From CAZLYX01 sp964563885 (GTDB lineage: Bacteria > Pseudomonadota > Gammaproteobacteria > Burkholderiales > Neisseriaceae), in contig CAZLYX010000046.1 in the NCBI GenBank assembly GCA_964563885.1, positions 1-15,968 on the forward strand: DNA of 15,968 nt, written 5' to 3'. Shown in pieces: positions 1 to 7,390 of the stretch. A program made the translations under genes and the position numbers. The notes beneath the pieces are model-generated. The model was not told the origin of the DNA. It worked only from the letters and a program-made list of their open reading frames with translations, and searched no databases. The number at the start of each line of letters is the position of its first letter. Position 1 is the first letter of the stretch.

Positions 1-519
1 TATATGTAAGAAGTGTTGCTCATTGTTAACAACCATGGAGCGTAATTAGCTGCATAATGATCAAGGCTATTTAATTGGAGCGCAATGAGGCCTATTTACA
101 CGATTGAGACTACTGTGAAATCGCGTAAACAGTAGCAATGACATCATGGTATGAGCTAGCGATTCATTCAAAGCTTGATATGTGACAGACACAAAACAAT
201 GCCACCTGCAGAAAGTTGGTGGCGATTTAGAAATGCTTGGCTTACACTTTGAAATGCAGTGTATTTAGATCGCTATTAAAAATTCAAGTACAGGGCAAGA
301 TTTGTACGGATTCTGTTTCCAACGTAAAAAATTCTCGTCATTAAGTTTGAAATTATATAAGCGTTCTAGCTTAGTATTTAGCTCAACGCCCTATTCAATA
401 ATTCTCAATTAAATAGCACTGAGAAACCCATACATCACATCCAGTCTTTGGCACTGAACTTGTCATCTTGCCAATCAAATTTATTGCTAGAAGTAATCCT
501 ATATTCATCTTTTGCATCT
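1..519. other. Left-edge stretch without a supported gene
   Basis: I see no gene here. All six frames are broken by frequent stops, and the longest stretches are a few dozen codons without a good ribosome binding site. The stretch is AT-rich. Two short imperfect direct repeats lie near the left edge (GGAGCGTAAT at about 37 and GGAGCGCAAT at about 78). It could be a long intergenic region or the remains of a decayed gene; the sequence alone does not say which. Confidence 0.5.
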
Positions 520-554
520 AAAAAGAGGCTATTTAAACAATAGCCTCTTTTTTT
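520..554. terminator. Bidirectional rho-independent terminator downstream of cysG
   Basis: A perfect 14-base-pair stem (arms 520-533 and 539-552, core GAGGCTATT / AATAGCCTC) encloses a five-base loop, TAAAC. The plus strand continues in a run of seven T (548-554), and the A run at 520-524 supplies a T run on the minus strand. It lies about 60 bases beyond the cysG stop codon, so it should end the minus-strand cysG transcript. It could equally stop transcription entering from the left. Confidence 0.88.
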
Positions 555-613
555 AATTGTATTTAACTTGTCAATGCTGACTACTTCGACAACTAAAACA
601 GCCAATAATTATA

Positions 614-2184
614 TTACGCAAAAGCCTCAAGTGGCTCGGTTGCTATAGAAATCTGCGCCCTCTCTCCAAACCACGCTAAATCCCGCTCTAACGCCACCAC
701 TTCTCCAATCACTATCAATGCTGGCGTTGGGGCATTAGCAGCTAATGTTGCCAATTCAGACAACTCTCCAATTGAAGTTTGCTGCGTAGGTAAAGTGCCT
801 TGGCTGATGATGGCCACAGGTGTGTTGGCTGCGCGGCCATGTTTAATTAAAGCTGCGCTAATATCGGCAGCCTTAATTGTGCCCATGTAGACCACCAGCG
901 TTTGTTTGCCGCGCGCCAAAGTCGACCAATCTAGCTCATGCCCATCTGGGCGACAGTGGCCAGTGATAAATAAGACTGTTTGGGCATGGTCTCTATGGGT
1001 TAATGGGATGCCTGCATAAGCGGTTGCACCCAATGCAGCGGTAATGCCTGGCACCACTTCAAATGGGATTCCAGCTTTTGCCAATACTTCCAGCTCCTCG
1101 CCGCCGCGGCCAAATACAAAAGAGTCTCCACCCTTAAGGCGCACTACTTTTTTGCCTTCTAAAGCGTAATCCAACAATAACTGATTGGTTTCGTGCTGTG
1201 CTACCTGATGACCACCAGCACGCTTGCCGACGGGTATTTTCTCGGCATCACGGCGAATCAAATTCAAAATATCAGCCCCCACCAGCGCATCATAAAGCAC
1301 CACGTCAGCATTTTGGATTGCCTGTAGGCCTTTTAACGTTAATAGCCCTGGATCGCCAGGCCCTGCACCAACTAAAATTACCTCACCAACATTGGTCTTA
1401 TGCCCGTTTAGCTGGGCTTCTAGTAAGGTCTCAGCAAGCCCCGAATTGCCACTGCGCGCTGCCTGCTCAAACGGGCCTTTAAATAATTGTTCCCAAAAAT
1501 AGCGGCGCTCATTGAAATTGTTGATGCGTTGCTTCACGCGAGTACGCCAATTAGCCGCTATGTCTGCCATATCACCTAAATGCTGAGGCAATAATGCCTC
1601 TAGGCGTTCGCGCCATTGTCTAACCAATACTGGTGCGGCACCACCACTGGAAATGGCAATCTGGATAGGGCTTCGATCAATNNNNNNNNNNNNNNNNNNN
1701 NNNNNNNNNNNNNNNNNNNNNNNNNNNNNNNNNNNNNNNNNNNNNNNNNNNNNNNNNNNNNNNNNNNNNNNNNNNNNNNNNATACTGGTGCGGCACCACC
1801 ACTGGAAATGGCAATCTGGATAGGGCTTCGATCAATCACTGCAGGGGTAATAAAGTGGCACAATTCCTGATTATCAACCACATTGACAAAGCGTTGTCGC
1901 ACCTCTGCGGCCAAGAATACTTCATGGTTTAAGACTTGGTCATCAGTAGCCGCAATCACCAACCACACTGTGTCTATTTGCTCGGGCTTAAATTCATCAG
2001 CCAGCCACATCACCTGCCCTTCATCTATCCACGCTTGAATGGTGAGGCTAATACTGGACGCCACTATGTGCACCTGCGCTTCACTTTTCAGCAAAGCGTC
2101 AATTTTGCGTTCAGCCACCATGCCAGCACCCACCACCAACACAGGCTTATGGGCAAGATCAGCAAATAAAGGGAAATAGGCCAT
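614..2184 (-). CDS. cysG: Siroheme synthase CysG (trifunctional), interrupted by an artefactual N gap
   Basis: CysG turns uroporphyrinogen III into siroheme, the cofactor of sulfite reductase: an N-terminal precorrin-2 dehydrogenase/ferrochelatase and a C-terminal uroporphyrinogen methyltransferase (SUMT). As written the frame is broken by 100 N. Removing one of two identical 55-base flanks plus the N run (155 bases) joins both halves in frame as ...SSGGAAPV-LVRQW..., giving 471 residues against 457 in E. coli. In the joined protein the NAD-binding GAGMVA is at 19-24, Asp104 (the catalytic Asp of Salmonella CysG) lies in VNVVDN, and Ser128 (the phosphoserine site) in SSGG. SUMT motifs are VGAGPG at 220-225, Asp247 in LYDALV and GGDSFVFGRGGEE near 300-312. 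The start at 2184 is chosen because AAGGA lies seven bases upstream and the protein then begins MAYFPLF as relatives do; an ATG at 2205 in the same frame has no comparable site. The gene is divergent from cysH. Confidence 0.93.
1627..1681. repeat. 55-base direct repeat, copy 1 (contig-end overlap)
   Basis: This stretch is identical, base for base, to 1782-1836. It ends exactly at the first N, and its partner begins exactly after the last N. Fifty-five bases is a common k-mer size in de Bruijn assemblers, so this looks like the shared end of two contigs that were scaffolded with a fixed spacer instead of merged. It is internal cysG coding sequence. Confidence 0.93.
1682..1781. other. Run of exactly 100 N (scaffold gap, probably of zero true length)
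   Basis: All 100 bases are N, the conventional length for a gap of unknown size. Because identical 55-base sequences abut both sides, and collapsing them restores a single cysG frame with family-typical sequence across the join, no DNA is likely to be missing here. Confidence 0.95.
1782..1836. repeat. 55-base direct repeat, copy 2 (contig-end overlap)
   Basis: Second copy of the sequence at 1627-1681, starting at the first base after the N run. On the minus strand it encodes the IDRSP to AAPV part of the CysG dehydrogenase domain, ending at Val134. The next codon (Leu135) straddles the false junction. Confidence 0.93.
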
Positions 2185-2191
2185 GAGTTTA

Positions 2192-2196
2192 TCCTT
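2192..2196 (-). promoter_or_regulatory. Ribosome binding site that decides the cysG start
   Basis: On the minus strand this reads AAGGA, seven bases before the ATG at 2184-2182. The upstream in-frame ATG at 2205 has only AGAAG directly abutting it, which is too close to act well. The site therefore supports the shorter protein, beginning MAYFPLF. Confidence 0.7.
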
Positions 2197-2277
2197 GTTA
2201 TTCATCTTCTAAACCAATCAATATCAGCATTTAGACGTAAAAAGTAAAATACCCATTTAAACTAATCTAATAACTAT

Positions 2278-2292
2278 TGGTTATATAAACCA
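2278..2292. promoter_or_regulatory. Inverted repeat TGGTT-N5-AACCA, candidate operator
   Basis: Perfect five-base arms (2278-2282 and 2288-2292) flank a five-base ATATA centre. The repeat ends five bases before the TATAAT at 2297-2302, so it overlaps the -35 region of the putative cysH promoter, where an activator of a divergent LysR-type arrangement would bind. The arms are short and the region is AT-rich, so a chance palindrome is possible. Confidence 0.35.
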
Positions 2293-2318
2293 TAAATATA
2301 ATCATATATTTTTTAAAT

Positions 2319-2336
2319 ATAAGCTTAGACGCTTAT
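2319..2336 (+). promoter_or_regulatory. Short hairpin in the cysH leader
   Basis: ATAAGC (2319-2324) and GCTTAT (2331-2336) can pair around the six-base loop TTAGAC. If transcription starts just after the TATAAT at 2297-2302, the hairpin would lie at the beginning of the cysH mRNA leader, about 67 bases before the start codon. It could act as a DNA-level operator half or as a 5' stabilising stem; neither is shown. Confidence 0.25.
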
Positions 2337-2391
2337 GTTCTTTTACAGCCTCAAATTGCTGTTGATAAGATGTAAGCATGAAAAAACCAGC

Positions 2392-2396
2392 AGGAG
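2392..2396 (+). promoter_or_regulatory. Ribosome binding site that decides the cysH start
   Basis: AGGAG lies seven bases before the ATG at 2404 but only one base before the in-frame ATG at 2398. The spacing therefore favours 2404. A further in-frame ATG at 2335 has no such site, and starting there would add 23 residues with no counterpart that I recognise in CysH. Confidence 0.7.
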
Positions 2397-2403
2397 CATG
2401 GAT

Positions 2404-3183
2404 ATGTCTATTGACTTAACGCCATTGAAATCAACACAAGTATCTGACCTTACCCAACAAGCATGGCAGCCACCATTGCCTACTGTTGAAATATTAAAAA
2501 CATTGCCTGACAAGATTAGTCGTCTAGAGACACGTTTGAATTATATCGCCGAGCAAGCTGCTGACAGCCGATTGGCCTCCAGCCTAGCTGCTGAAGACAT
2601 GGTATTGACCGATGCCATTGCGCGTAAAAAACTAGCAATAGATATTTTCACCCTAGAAACAGGCAAGTTACACACCGAAACGCTGGCGCTATTATCAGCA
2701 ATCAAACATCACTATGGCCTCAACGTGCGCACTGTTACGCCAAATTCAGCCGCCACCTCGTTATACGAGGCTGAACATGGTTTATCAGCGTTTTATGAAA
2801 GCGTGGCTCTGCGTCAGCGTTGCTGCTTTATTCGAAAAATTGAGCCACTCAATCGTGCTTTAACTGGTGCTGATGCGTGGCTCACAGGCCAGCGTCAAAC
2901 ACAATCTGTTACCCGCACAACTCTGCCTTTTCAAGAGCTTGATGCAGAGCGTCAGATCCCAAAATTCAATCCTTTATTTGATTGGTCTGAGGGTGACGTT
3001 TGGGCTTATATCGCCCACTTTAACGTGCCCACTAATGCTTTATACCAACAAGGCTACCCGAGCATTGGCTGCGAGCCCTGCACTAAGCCTGTACGTGCCG
3101 AAGAAGATATTCGTGCTGGGCGTTGGTGGTGGGAAAACCAAGACAGCAAAGAATGTGGTCTGCACCGCATTCAGAAACCCTAA
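2404..3183 (+). CDS. cysH: Assimilatory adenylyl-sulfate (APS) reductase CysH
   Basis: This 259-residue enzyme of the adenosine-phosphosulfate reductase family reduces APS to sulfite and AMP with thioredoxin-type reductants in the cytoplasm. It carries SLAAEDMVLTD (60-70) of the nucleotide-binding fold. It also has the two cysteine pairs that bind a [4Fe-4S] cluster in the APS-specific branch: Cys140-Cys141 in RQRCCFIRK, and Cys223 and Cys226 in GCEPC. The catalytic cysteine is Cys251 in the C-terminal ECGLH. PAPS reductases of the E. coli type lack the cluster cysteines, so APS is the inferred substrate, which agrees with the lack of an APS kinase gene here. The start at 2404 is set by AGGAG seven bases upstream. 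It is the first gene of the plus-strand cluster, six bases before cysD, which suggests translational coupling. Confidence 0.94.
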   Translation: MSIDLTPLKSTQVSDLTQQAWQPPLPTVEILKTLPDKISRLETRLNYIAEQAADSRLASSLAAEDMVLTDAIARKKLAIDIFTLETGKLHTETLALLSAIKHHYGLNVRTVTPNSAATSLYEAEHGLSAFYESVALRQRCCFIRKIEPLNRALTGADAWLTGQRQTQSVTRTTLPFQELDAERQIPKFNPLFDWSEGDVWAYIAHFNVPTNALYQQGYPSIGCEPCTKPVRAEEDIRAGRWWWENQDSKECGLHRIQKP

Positions 3184-3189
3184 CGATAA

Positions 3190-4119
3190 ATGAGCATGCA
3201 CATGACCCAATTACACAATACCCATTTAGATTGGCTTGAAGCCGAAGCCATTTATATTATTCGCGAAGTCATCGCTGAGGCCAGCAACCCTGCTCTGTTA
3301 TTTTCTGGCGGCAAAGATTCAGTGGTTTTACTGGCCTTGGCTTGCAAAGCTTTTAGCTATGGCAACAGGCCGCTGCGGCTACCATTGACGCTAGTGCATA
3401 TTGACACTGGCCACAACTATCCTGAAGTCATCACCTTTCGTGACCAAACGGTAGTTCGTGTAGGCGTGCCTTTGGTGGTTGGCCACGTTGAAGACTCAAT
3501 TACTAAAGGTACTGTGGTGCTGCGGAAAGAAACTGATTCGCGCAATGCCGCTCAAGCAGTAACACTCTTAGAAACAATTGCCGAGCACGGCTTTGATGCA
3601 CTAATGGGTGGTGCCCGACGTGATGAAGAAAAGGCACGTGCAAAAGAACGTATCTTTTCTTTTCGTGACGAATTTGGTCAATGGGATCCCAAGGCTCAAC
3701 GACCTGAGCTTTGGTCTTTATACAACACGCGTTTAAACGCAGGTGAACAAATGCGCGTATTTCCAATTTCAAACTGGACCGAACTGGATATTTGGCAATA
3801 CATCGAGCGCGAAGGTTTGGCGTTACCCTCTATTTACTACGCTCATGAGCGCGAGGTGGTTAATCGTCGAGGTTTATGGGTGCCCGTAACCCAATACACC
3901 CCGAAAGCCTCTAATGAAACCAGCGAAATTAAATCAGTACGCTTTCGCACGGTGGGCGATATAAGCTGTACCTGCCCAGTGACCAGTATGGCCACCAGCC
4001 CACTCGAAATCATTATCGAAACTGCTCAAACCACTATTTCTGAACGCAGTGCCACTCGTTTAGATGATCAGGTTTCAGAAGCTGCAATGGAAGAGCGTAA
4101 GCGCGCTGGCTATTTCTAA
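3190..4119 (+). CDS. cysD: Sulfate adenylyltransferase subunit 2 CysD
   Basis: CysD is the ATP pyrophosphatase-type catalytic subunit of ATP sulfurylase. With CysN it makes APS and pyrophosphate from ATP and sulfate. The 309-residue product has the PP-loop SGGKDS (39-44), the family block GGARRDEEKARAKER (140-154), RVFPISNWTELDIWQYIE, and the usual ending KRAGYF. The PP-loop reads SGGKDS where the E. coli enzyme, as I recall, has SIGKDS; this and the CTCPV segment near the C terminus suit the beta/actinobacterial subgroup. The start is uncertain: in-frame ATGs lie at 3190, 3196 and 3202, none with a strong ribosome binding site. Family alignment (MTQLHNTHL against E. coli MDQIRLTHL) would fit 3202. 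The six-base gap after cysH points to coupled translation. Confidence 0.94.
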   Translation: MSMHMTQLHNTHLDWLEAEAIYIIREVIAEASNPALLFSGGKDSVVLLALACKAFSYGNRPLRLPLTLVHIDTGHNYPEVITFRDQTVVRVGVPLVVGHVEDSITKGTVVLRKETDSRNAAQAVTLLETIAEHGFDALMGGARRDEEKARAKERIFSFRDEFGQWDPKAQRPELWSLYNTRLNAGEQMRVFPISNWTELDIWQYIEREGLALPSIYYAHEREVVNRRGLWVPVTQYTPKASNETSEIKSVRFRTVGDISCTCPVTSMATSPLEIIIETAQTTISERSATRLDDQVSEAAMEERKRAGYF

Positions 4120-4176
4120 AACCAGCAGCATTAACACATTGTTATCAAACCAGATTAAGCCGACCAAAGGAACATC

Positions 4177-5481
4177 ATGAGCACCCAGCCTTCCGTATTA
4201 AGATTCATTACTGCAGGTAGCGTCGACGACGGTAAATCGACCCTAATCGGCCGCCTGTTATACGACAGCCATACCTTATTGAGCGATCAGTTAGACCAGC
4301 TTCATCACAGTAAAAGCAAACGCACTCAAGCTGGTGTACCAGACTTCGCATCATTAACAGACGGCCTTGCTGCCGAACGCGAGCAAGGCATCACTATCGA
4401 TGTGGCCTATCGCTATTTCAACACCACCAAGCGCAAATTTATCATTGCCGACACCCCTGGTCACGAGCAATACACCCGCAATATGGTGACTGGCGCCTCA
4501 ACTGCGCATGCAGCAATTGTGTTGATTGATGCCAGTCGGCTAGATTTTAGCCAAGGAGAACCAACGCTATTGCAACAAACCAAACGCCACAGCGCTCTGC
4601 TCAAGCTATTGGGTTGCCCACACATCTTAGTGGCGGTGAATAAATTAGATTTACTTAACTATGACCAAGAAAAGTTTAACGCAATTACCACAGCATATGC
4701 CCGCTTGGCAAATACCATCGGCTTAAGTGCAAGCCAAATACACTACGTACCCATTTCTGCGCTCAACGGCGACAACATTGTTCATCAGAGTGAAAACCTG
4801 CCTTGGTATGAAGGGCAACCTTTGCTGGCACTGCTTTCTGAGCTCCCCACCCTAGTGAGCAAACTACCCAGTGAAATCAAGGTAGCGCTGCTTCCAGTGC
4901 AAGGCGTAGCACGTCAGGATGGCAGCGCCGCTGATGATTTCAGAGGCTATCAGGGCCGTCTTGAGCAAGGTCAGCTCAATGTTGGTCAGTCGGTTAGGAT
5001 CGAACCCGCTGGTAAGCTTAGTCATATTAAAGAGTTATTGGGCATCAACGGTGCTATAGAACAGGCCAACAGCGGCGATATCATTACCCTAACGCTAACT
5101 GATGATATTGATGTATCGCGCGGTGACAGCATCGTGGCGACAGAGTCACCCTATGAGCCGACACAAAAAATCACTGCATCACTGTGCTGGTTTGATGATC
5201 GCCCTCTAAACCCAGCCCGCCGTTATTGGCTCAAACATGGCACTCAAACCGTCTACGCTAAGGTAACAGAAGTGCTTAATGTTTGGGATGTTCATACGCT
5301 ACTGCACAGCACCGAAGCCAGTGGATTAAACATCAACGACATCGGCAGCGTTCGTTTGAGTCTACAACAGCCCATTGTACCCACCCTGTATCAAGACAAT
5401 CCTCACGCTGGAGCTTTCATTCTTATTGATGAAGCCACCAACCAAACCGTGGCTGCTGGCATGATCAGCGCCCTCAACTAA
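4177..5481 (+). CDS. cysN: Sulfate adenylyltransferase subunit 1 CysN (GTPase)
   Basis: CysN is the elongation-factor-like GTPase subunit of ATP sulfurylase; GTP hydrolysis drives APS formation by CysD. The 434 residues carry the P-loop GSVDDGKS (14-21), the switch I element GITIDV (71-76), DTPGH (92-96) and NKLD (155-158), then the beta-barrel domains of the translation-factor family. It is shorter than E. coli CysN (about 475) and has no C-terminal APS kinase domain like that of CysNC fusions, so this locus makes APS and not PAPS. AAAGGA five bases before the ATG supports the start. A spacer of 57 bases separates it from cysD, with no terminator visible in it. Confidence 0.95.
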   Translation: MSTQPSVLRFITAGSVDDGKSTLIGRLLYDSHTLLSDQLDQLHHSKSKRTQAGVPDFASLTDGLAAEREQGITIDVAYRYFNTTKRKFIIADTPGHEQYTRNMVTGASTAHAAIVLIDASRLDFSQGEPTLLQQTKRHSALLKLLGCPHILVAVNKLDLLNYDQEKFNAITTAYARLANTIGLSASQIHYVPISALNGDNIVHQSENLPWYEGQPLLALLSELPTLVSKLPSEIKVALLPVQGVARQDGSAADDFRGYQGRLEQGQLNVGQSVRIEPAGKLSHIKELLGINGAIEQANSGDIITLTLTDDIDVSRGDSIVATESPYEPTQKITASLCWFDDRPLNPARRYWLKHGTQTVYAKVTEVLNVWDVHTLLHSTEASGLNINDIGSVRLSLQQPIVPTLYQDNPHAGAFILIDEATNQTVAAGMISALN

Positions 5482-5529
5482 CCTAATCACCGCTTGTATA
5501 AGAATAAGCCCTACCATTAAAGGACACCC

Positions 5530-7335
5530 ATGAGCGAGTACGCTTTACCACTAAACCTAGATTTAGCCCAGCAGCTAACAACCCTCAGCCCAACTCAACT
5601 GGCGTGGCTATCTGGCTACTGTTGGGCACAAAGCCAAGGTCAAAGTATCGACGCTGGCATGCTGCCTGCGGCAACCACCACGATCACGGCGACACCAGCA
5701 CGAAAAATTACTATTCTGTCTGCCTCACAAACTGGCAATGCCCGCCGTGTAGCTGAAACATTGTTGCTACAAATTGAAGGTTTAGGACTCAACGCCCATC
5801 TCAATAGTGTGGCCGATTACAAGAGTAAGCAACTTAGCCAAGAAGACATCCTGATTTTGGTTACTTCTACCCAGGGCGAAGGCGAGCCACCAGAAGAAGC
5901 GATTGTGCTGCACAAATTTTTATTTGGTAAGAAAGCCCCTGACCTGAGCCAACTCAGCTATGCCGTGCTGGCTTTAGGTGACAGCTCCTATCCAGATTTT
6001 TGTCAGGCAGGAAAAGAATTTGACACCCAATTAGCCAAACTAGGTGCTCAGCGCTTAATTGAACGTCAAGACTGCGACCTAGACTATCAAGCCAATGCCG
6101 ACGCTTGGTGTGATGATATTAGCCAAGCGCTGGTTAAGCTAAATGCCAGCGGTGTAGATGCAGCGTCAGTCACCACGGCTTCAACTGTTTCAGCTAGCCT
6201 CAGTAGTACTTACAGCAAGACTCAGCCTTATCATGCTTCACTCTCAGTGCGTCAAAAAATTACCGCTAGTGGTGCCAATAAGGACATTAAACACATTGAA
6301 ATTGATTTGAGCGACTCTGGCATCCAGTATCAACCCGGCGATGCACTTGGGGTTTGGCCAACGAACGAGCCAGCGCTGGTTGAAGCCATTTTGGCAGCCA
6401 CCAGGCTAAGTGGCGATGAAATCATCACCTTGGCTGATGGGCAGAATTTGCCATTACGGACATCCTTGCTTGAGCATGATGAGTTAACCCAAAATACACC
6501 GCAGTTTATTAAAGGCTATGCCGAGCTAGGCCAGATAGAACCATTGCTCACGCTCGCTGCGGATGCTCAAGCGCTTAGTGCCTACTTAACTAGTACGCCA
6601 ATTTTGTCAGTACTGCGCACCTATCCCTTGCCACCTCAAATGTTGGATGCCCAAAGCTTACATGCATTATTACGACCATTAACCCCCCGCCTGTATTCAA
6701 TTGCCTCAGCTCAGGCAGAGGTTGATAACGAGGTGCACTTAACCGTGGCACTAGAACGCTTTGAACATGAGGGTGAGTGCTTCACTGGTACTGCATCTGG
6801 CTATTTGGGACAGTATTTGCAAGAAGATGAGGCCGTTAAAGTGTTCATTGAGCCTAACCCTCATTTCCGCCTGCCCAGTAATCACAACACAGACATTATT
6901 ATGATCGGCGCTGGTACTGGCATTGCCCCTTATCGTGCCTTTATGCAGCAGCGCGAACATGACGAAGCCACTGGTAAAAATTGGCTGGTATTTGGTAATC
7001 AACGTTTTATTGATGACTTTTTATATCAAGCAGAATGGCAACAATGGCACAAACAAGGCCTGCTTAATCAAACCAGTCTGGCGTGGTCACGGCAAAATTC
7101 TGGGCAAAAAGTATATGTCCAAGATCGTTTGCTTCAGGCAGCCTCACAGCTCTGGCAATGGCTACAAAATGGCGCCCATGTTTATGTGTGTGGTGATGGC
7201 ACCCGTATGGCCAGAGACGTTGAAGCCGCTCTACTACAAATCATTGCTGAACAAGGGCAATTAGACACAGAATCAGCAGACGATTATCTCAACGATCTGC
7301 GTGAAAACGGCCGCTACCAGCGCGATGTTTATTAA
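5530..7335 (+). CDS. cysJ: NADPH-dependent sulfite reductase flavoprotein CysJ (alpha subunit)
   Basis: CysJ passes electrons from NADPH through FAD and FMN to the CysI hemoprotein. The 601 residues show a flavodoxin domain from about 60 to 205, with SASQTGNA (64-71) and STQGEGEPP (113-121) for FMN. After an alanine/serine/threonine-rich linker (about 205-230) comes the cytochrome-P450-reductase-like part: RLYSIAS (387-393) and GTASGYL (420-426) for FAD, and GAGTGIAPYRAF (460-471) and CGDGTRMA (554-561) for NADPH. It ends in the expected aromatic residue, RDVY, which stacks on FAD in this family. Length is the same as in E. coli (about 600). AAGGA five bases before the ATG supports the start. 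It lies 48 bases after cysN and 55 before its partner cysI. Confidence 0.96.
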   Translation: MSEYALPLNLDLAQQLTTLSPTQLAWLSGYCWAQSQGQSIDAGMLPAATTTITATPARKITILSASQTGNARRVAETLLLQIEGLGLNAHLNSVADYKSKQLSQEDILILVTSTQGEGEPPEEAIVLHKFLFGKKAPDLSQLSYAVLALGDSSYPDFCQAGKEFDTQLAKLGAQRLIERQDCDLDYQANADAWCDDISQALVKLNASGVDAASVTTASTVSASLSSTYSKTQPYHASLSVRQKITASGANKDIKHIEIDLSDSGIQYQPGDALGVWPTNEPALVEAILAATRLSGDEIITLADGQNLPLRTSLLEHDELTQNTPQFIKGYAELGQIEPLLTLAADAQALSAYLTSTPILSVLRTYPLPPQMLDAQSLHALLRPLTPRLYSIASAQAEVDNEVHLTVALERFEHEGECFTGTASGYLGQYLQEDEAVKVFIEPNPHFRLPSNHNTDIIMIGAGTGIAPYRAFMQQREHDEATGKNWLVFGNQRFIDDFLYQAEWQQWHKQGLLNQTSLAWSRQNSGQKVYVQDRLLQAASQLWQWLQNGAHVYVCGDGTRMARDVEAALLQIIAEQGQLDTESADDYLNDLRENGRYQRDVY

Positions 7336-7390
7336 ATCAACAATATTAAAAATACTGAATAAATAACAATATAAACATAAGGAACACCCC

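Larger units (their letters stand above)
2205..2403. promoter_or_regulatory. Divergent control region between cysG and cysH
   Basis: About 200 AT-rich bases separate the two divergent genes and should hold promoters for both. A TATAAT box lies at 2297-2302 on the plus strand, about 100 bases before cysH. It has no convincing -35 hexamer at normal spacing, which is typical of activator-dependent promoters. Two inverted repeats, listed separately, lie around and after it. Sulfate clusters of this kind are usually activated by a LysR-type regulator (CysB or Cbl), but no regulator gene is in the window and I cannot match a CysB site by eye. Confidence 0.5.

Noticed and set aside
1..100. An integron attC-like or insertion-sequence end
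   Set aside because: There are short imperfect repeats and a GTTAAC, but the consensus core sites and paired arms are absent.
199..252. Seventeen-codon frame beginning MPPAESWW
   Set aside because: Too short, no ribosome binding site, and no recognised family. It could be a fragment of a decayed gene, but nothing supports it.
1600..2205. A separate short dehydrogenase with a C-terminal tail after the N run, plus a stand-alone SUMT gene at 614-1627
   Set aside because: Both are products of the duplicated 55-base contig end. The tail is an out-of-frame read of the duplicated copy, and the SUMT start is an internal TTG leucine codon of cysG.
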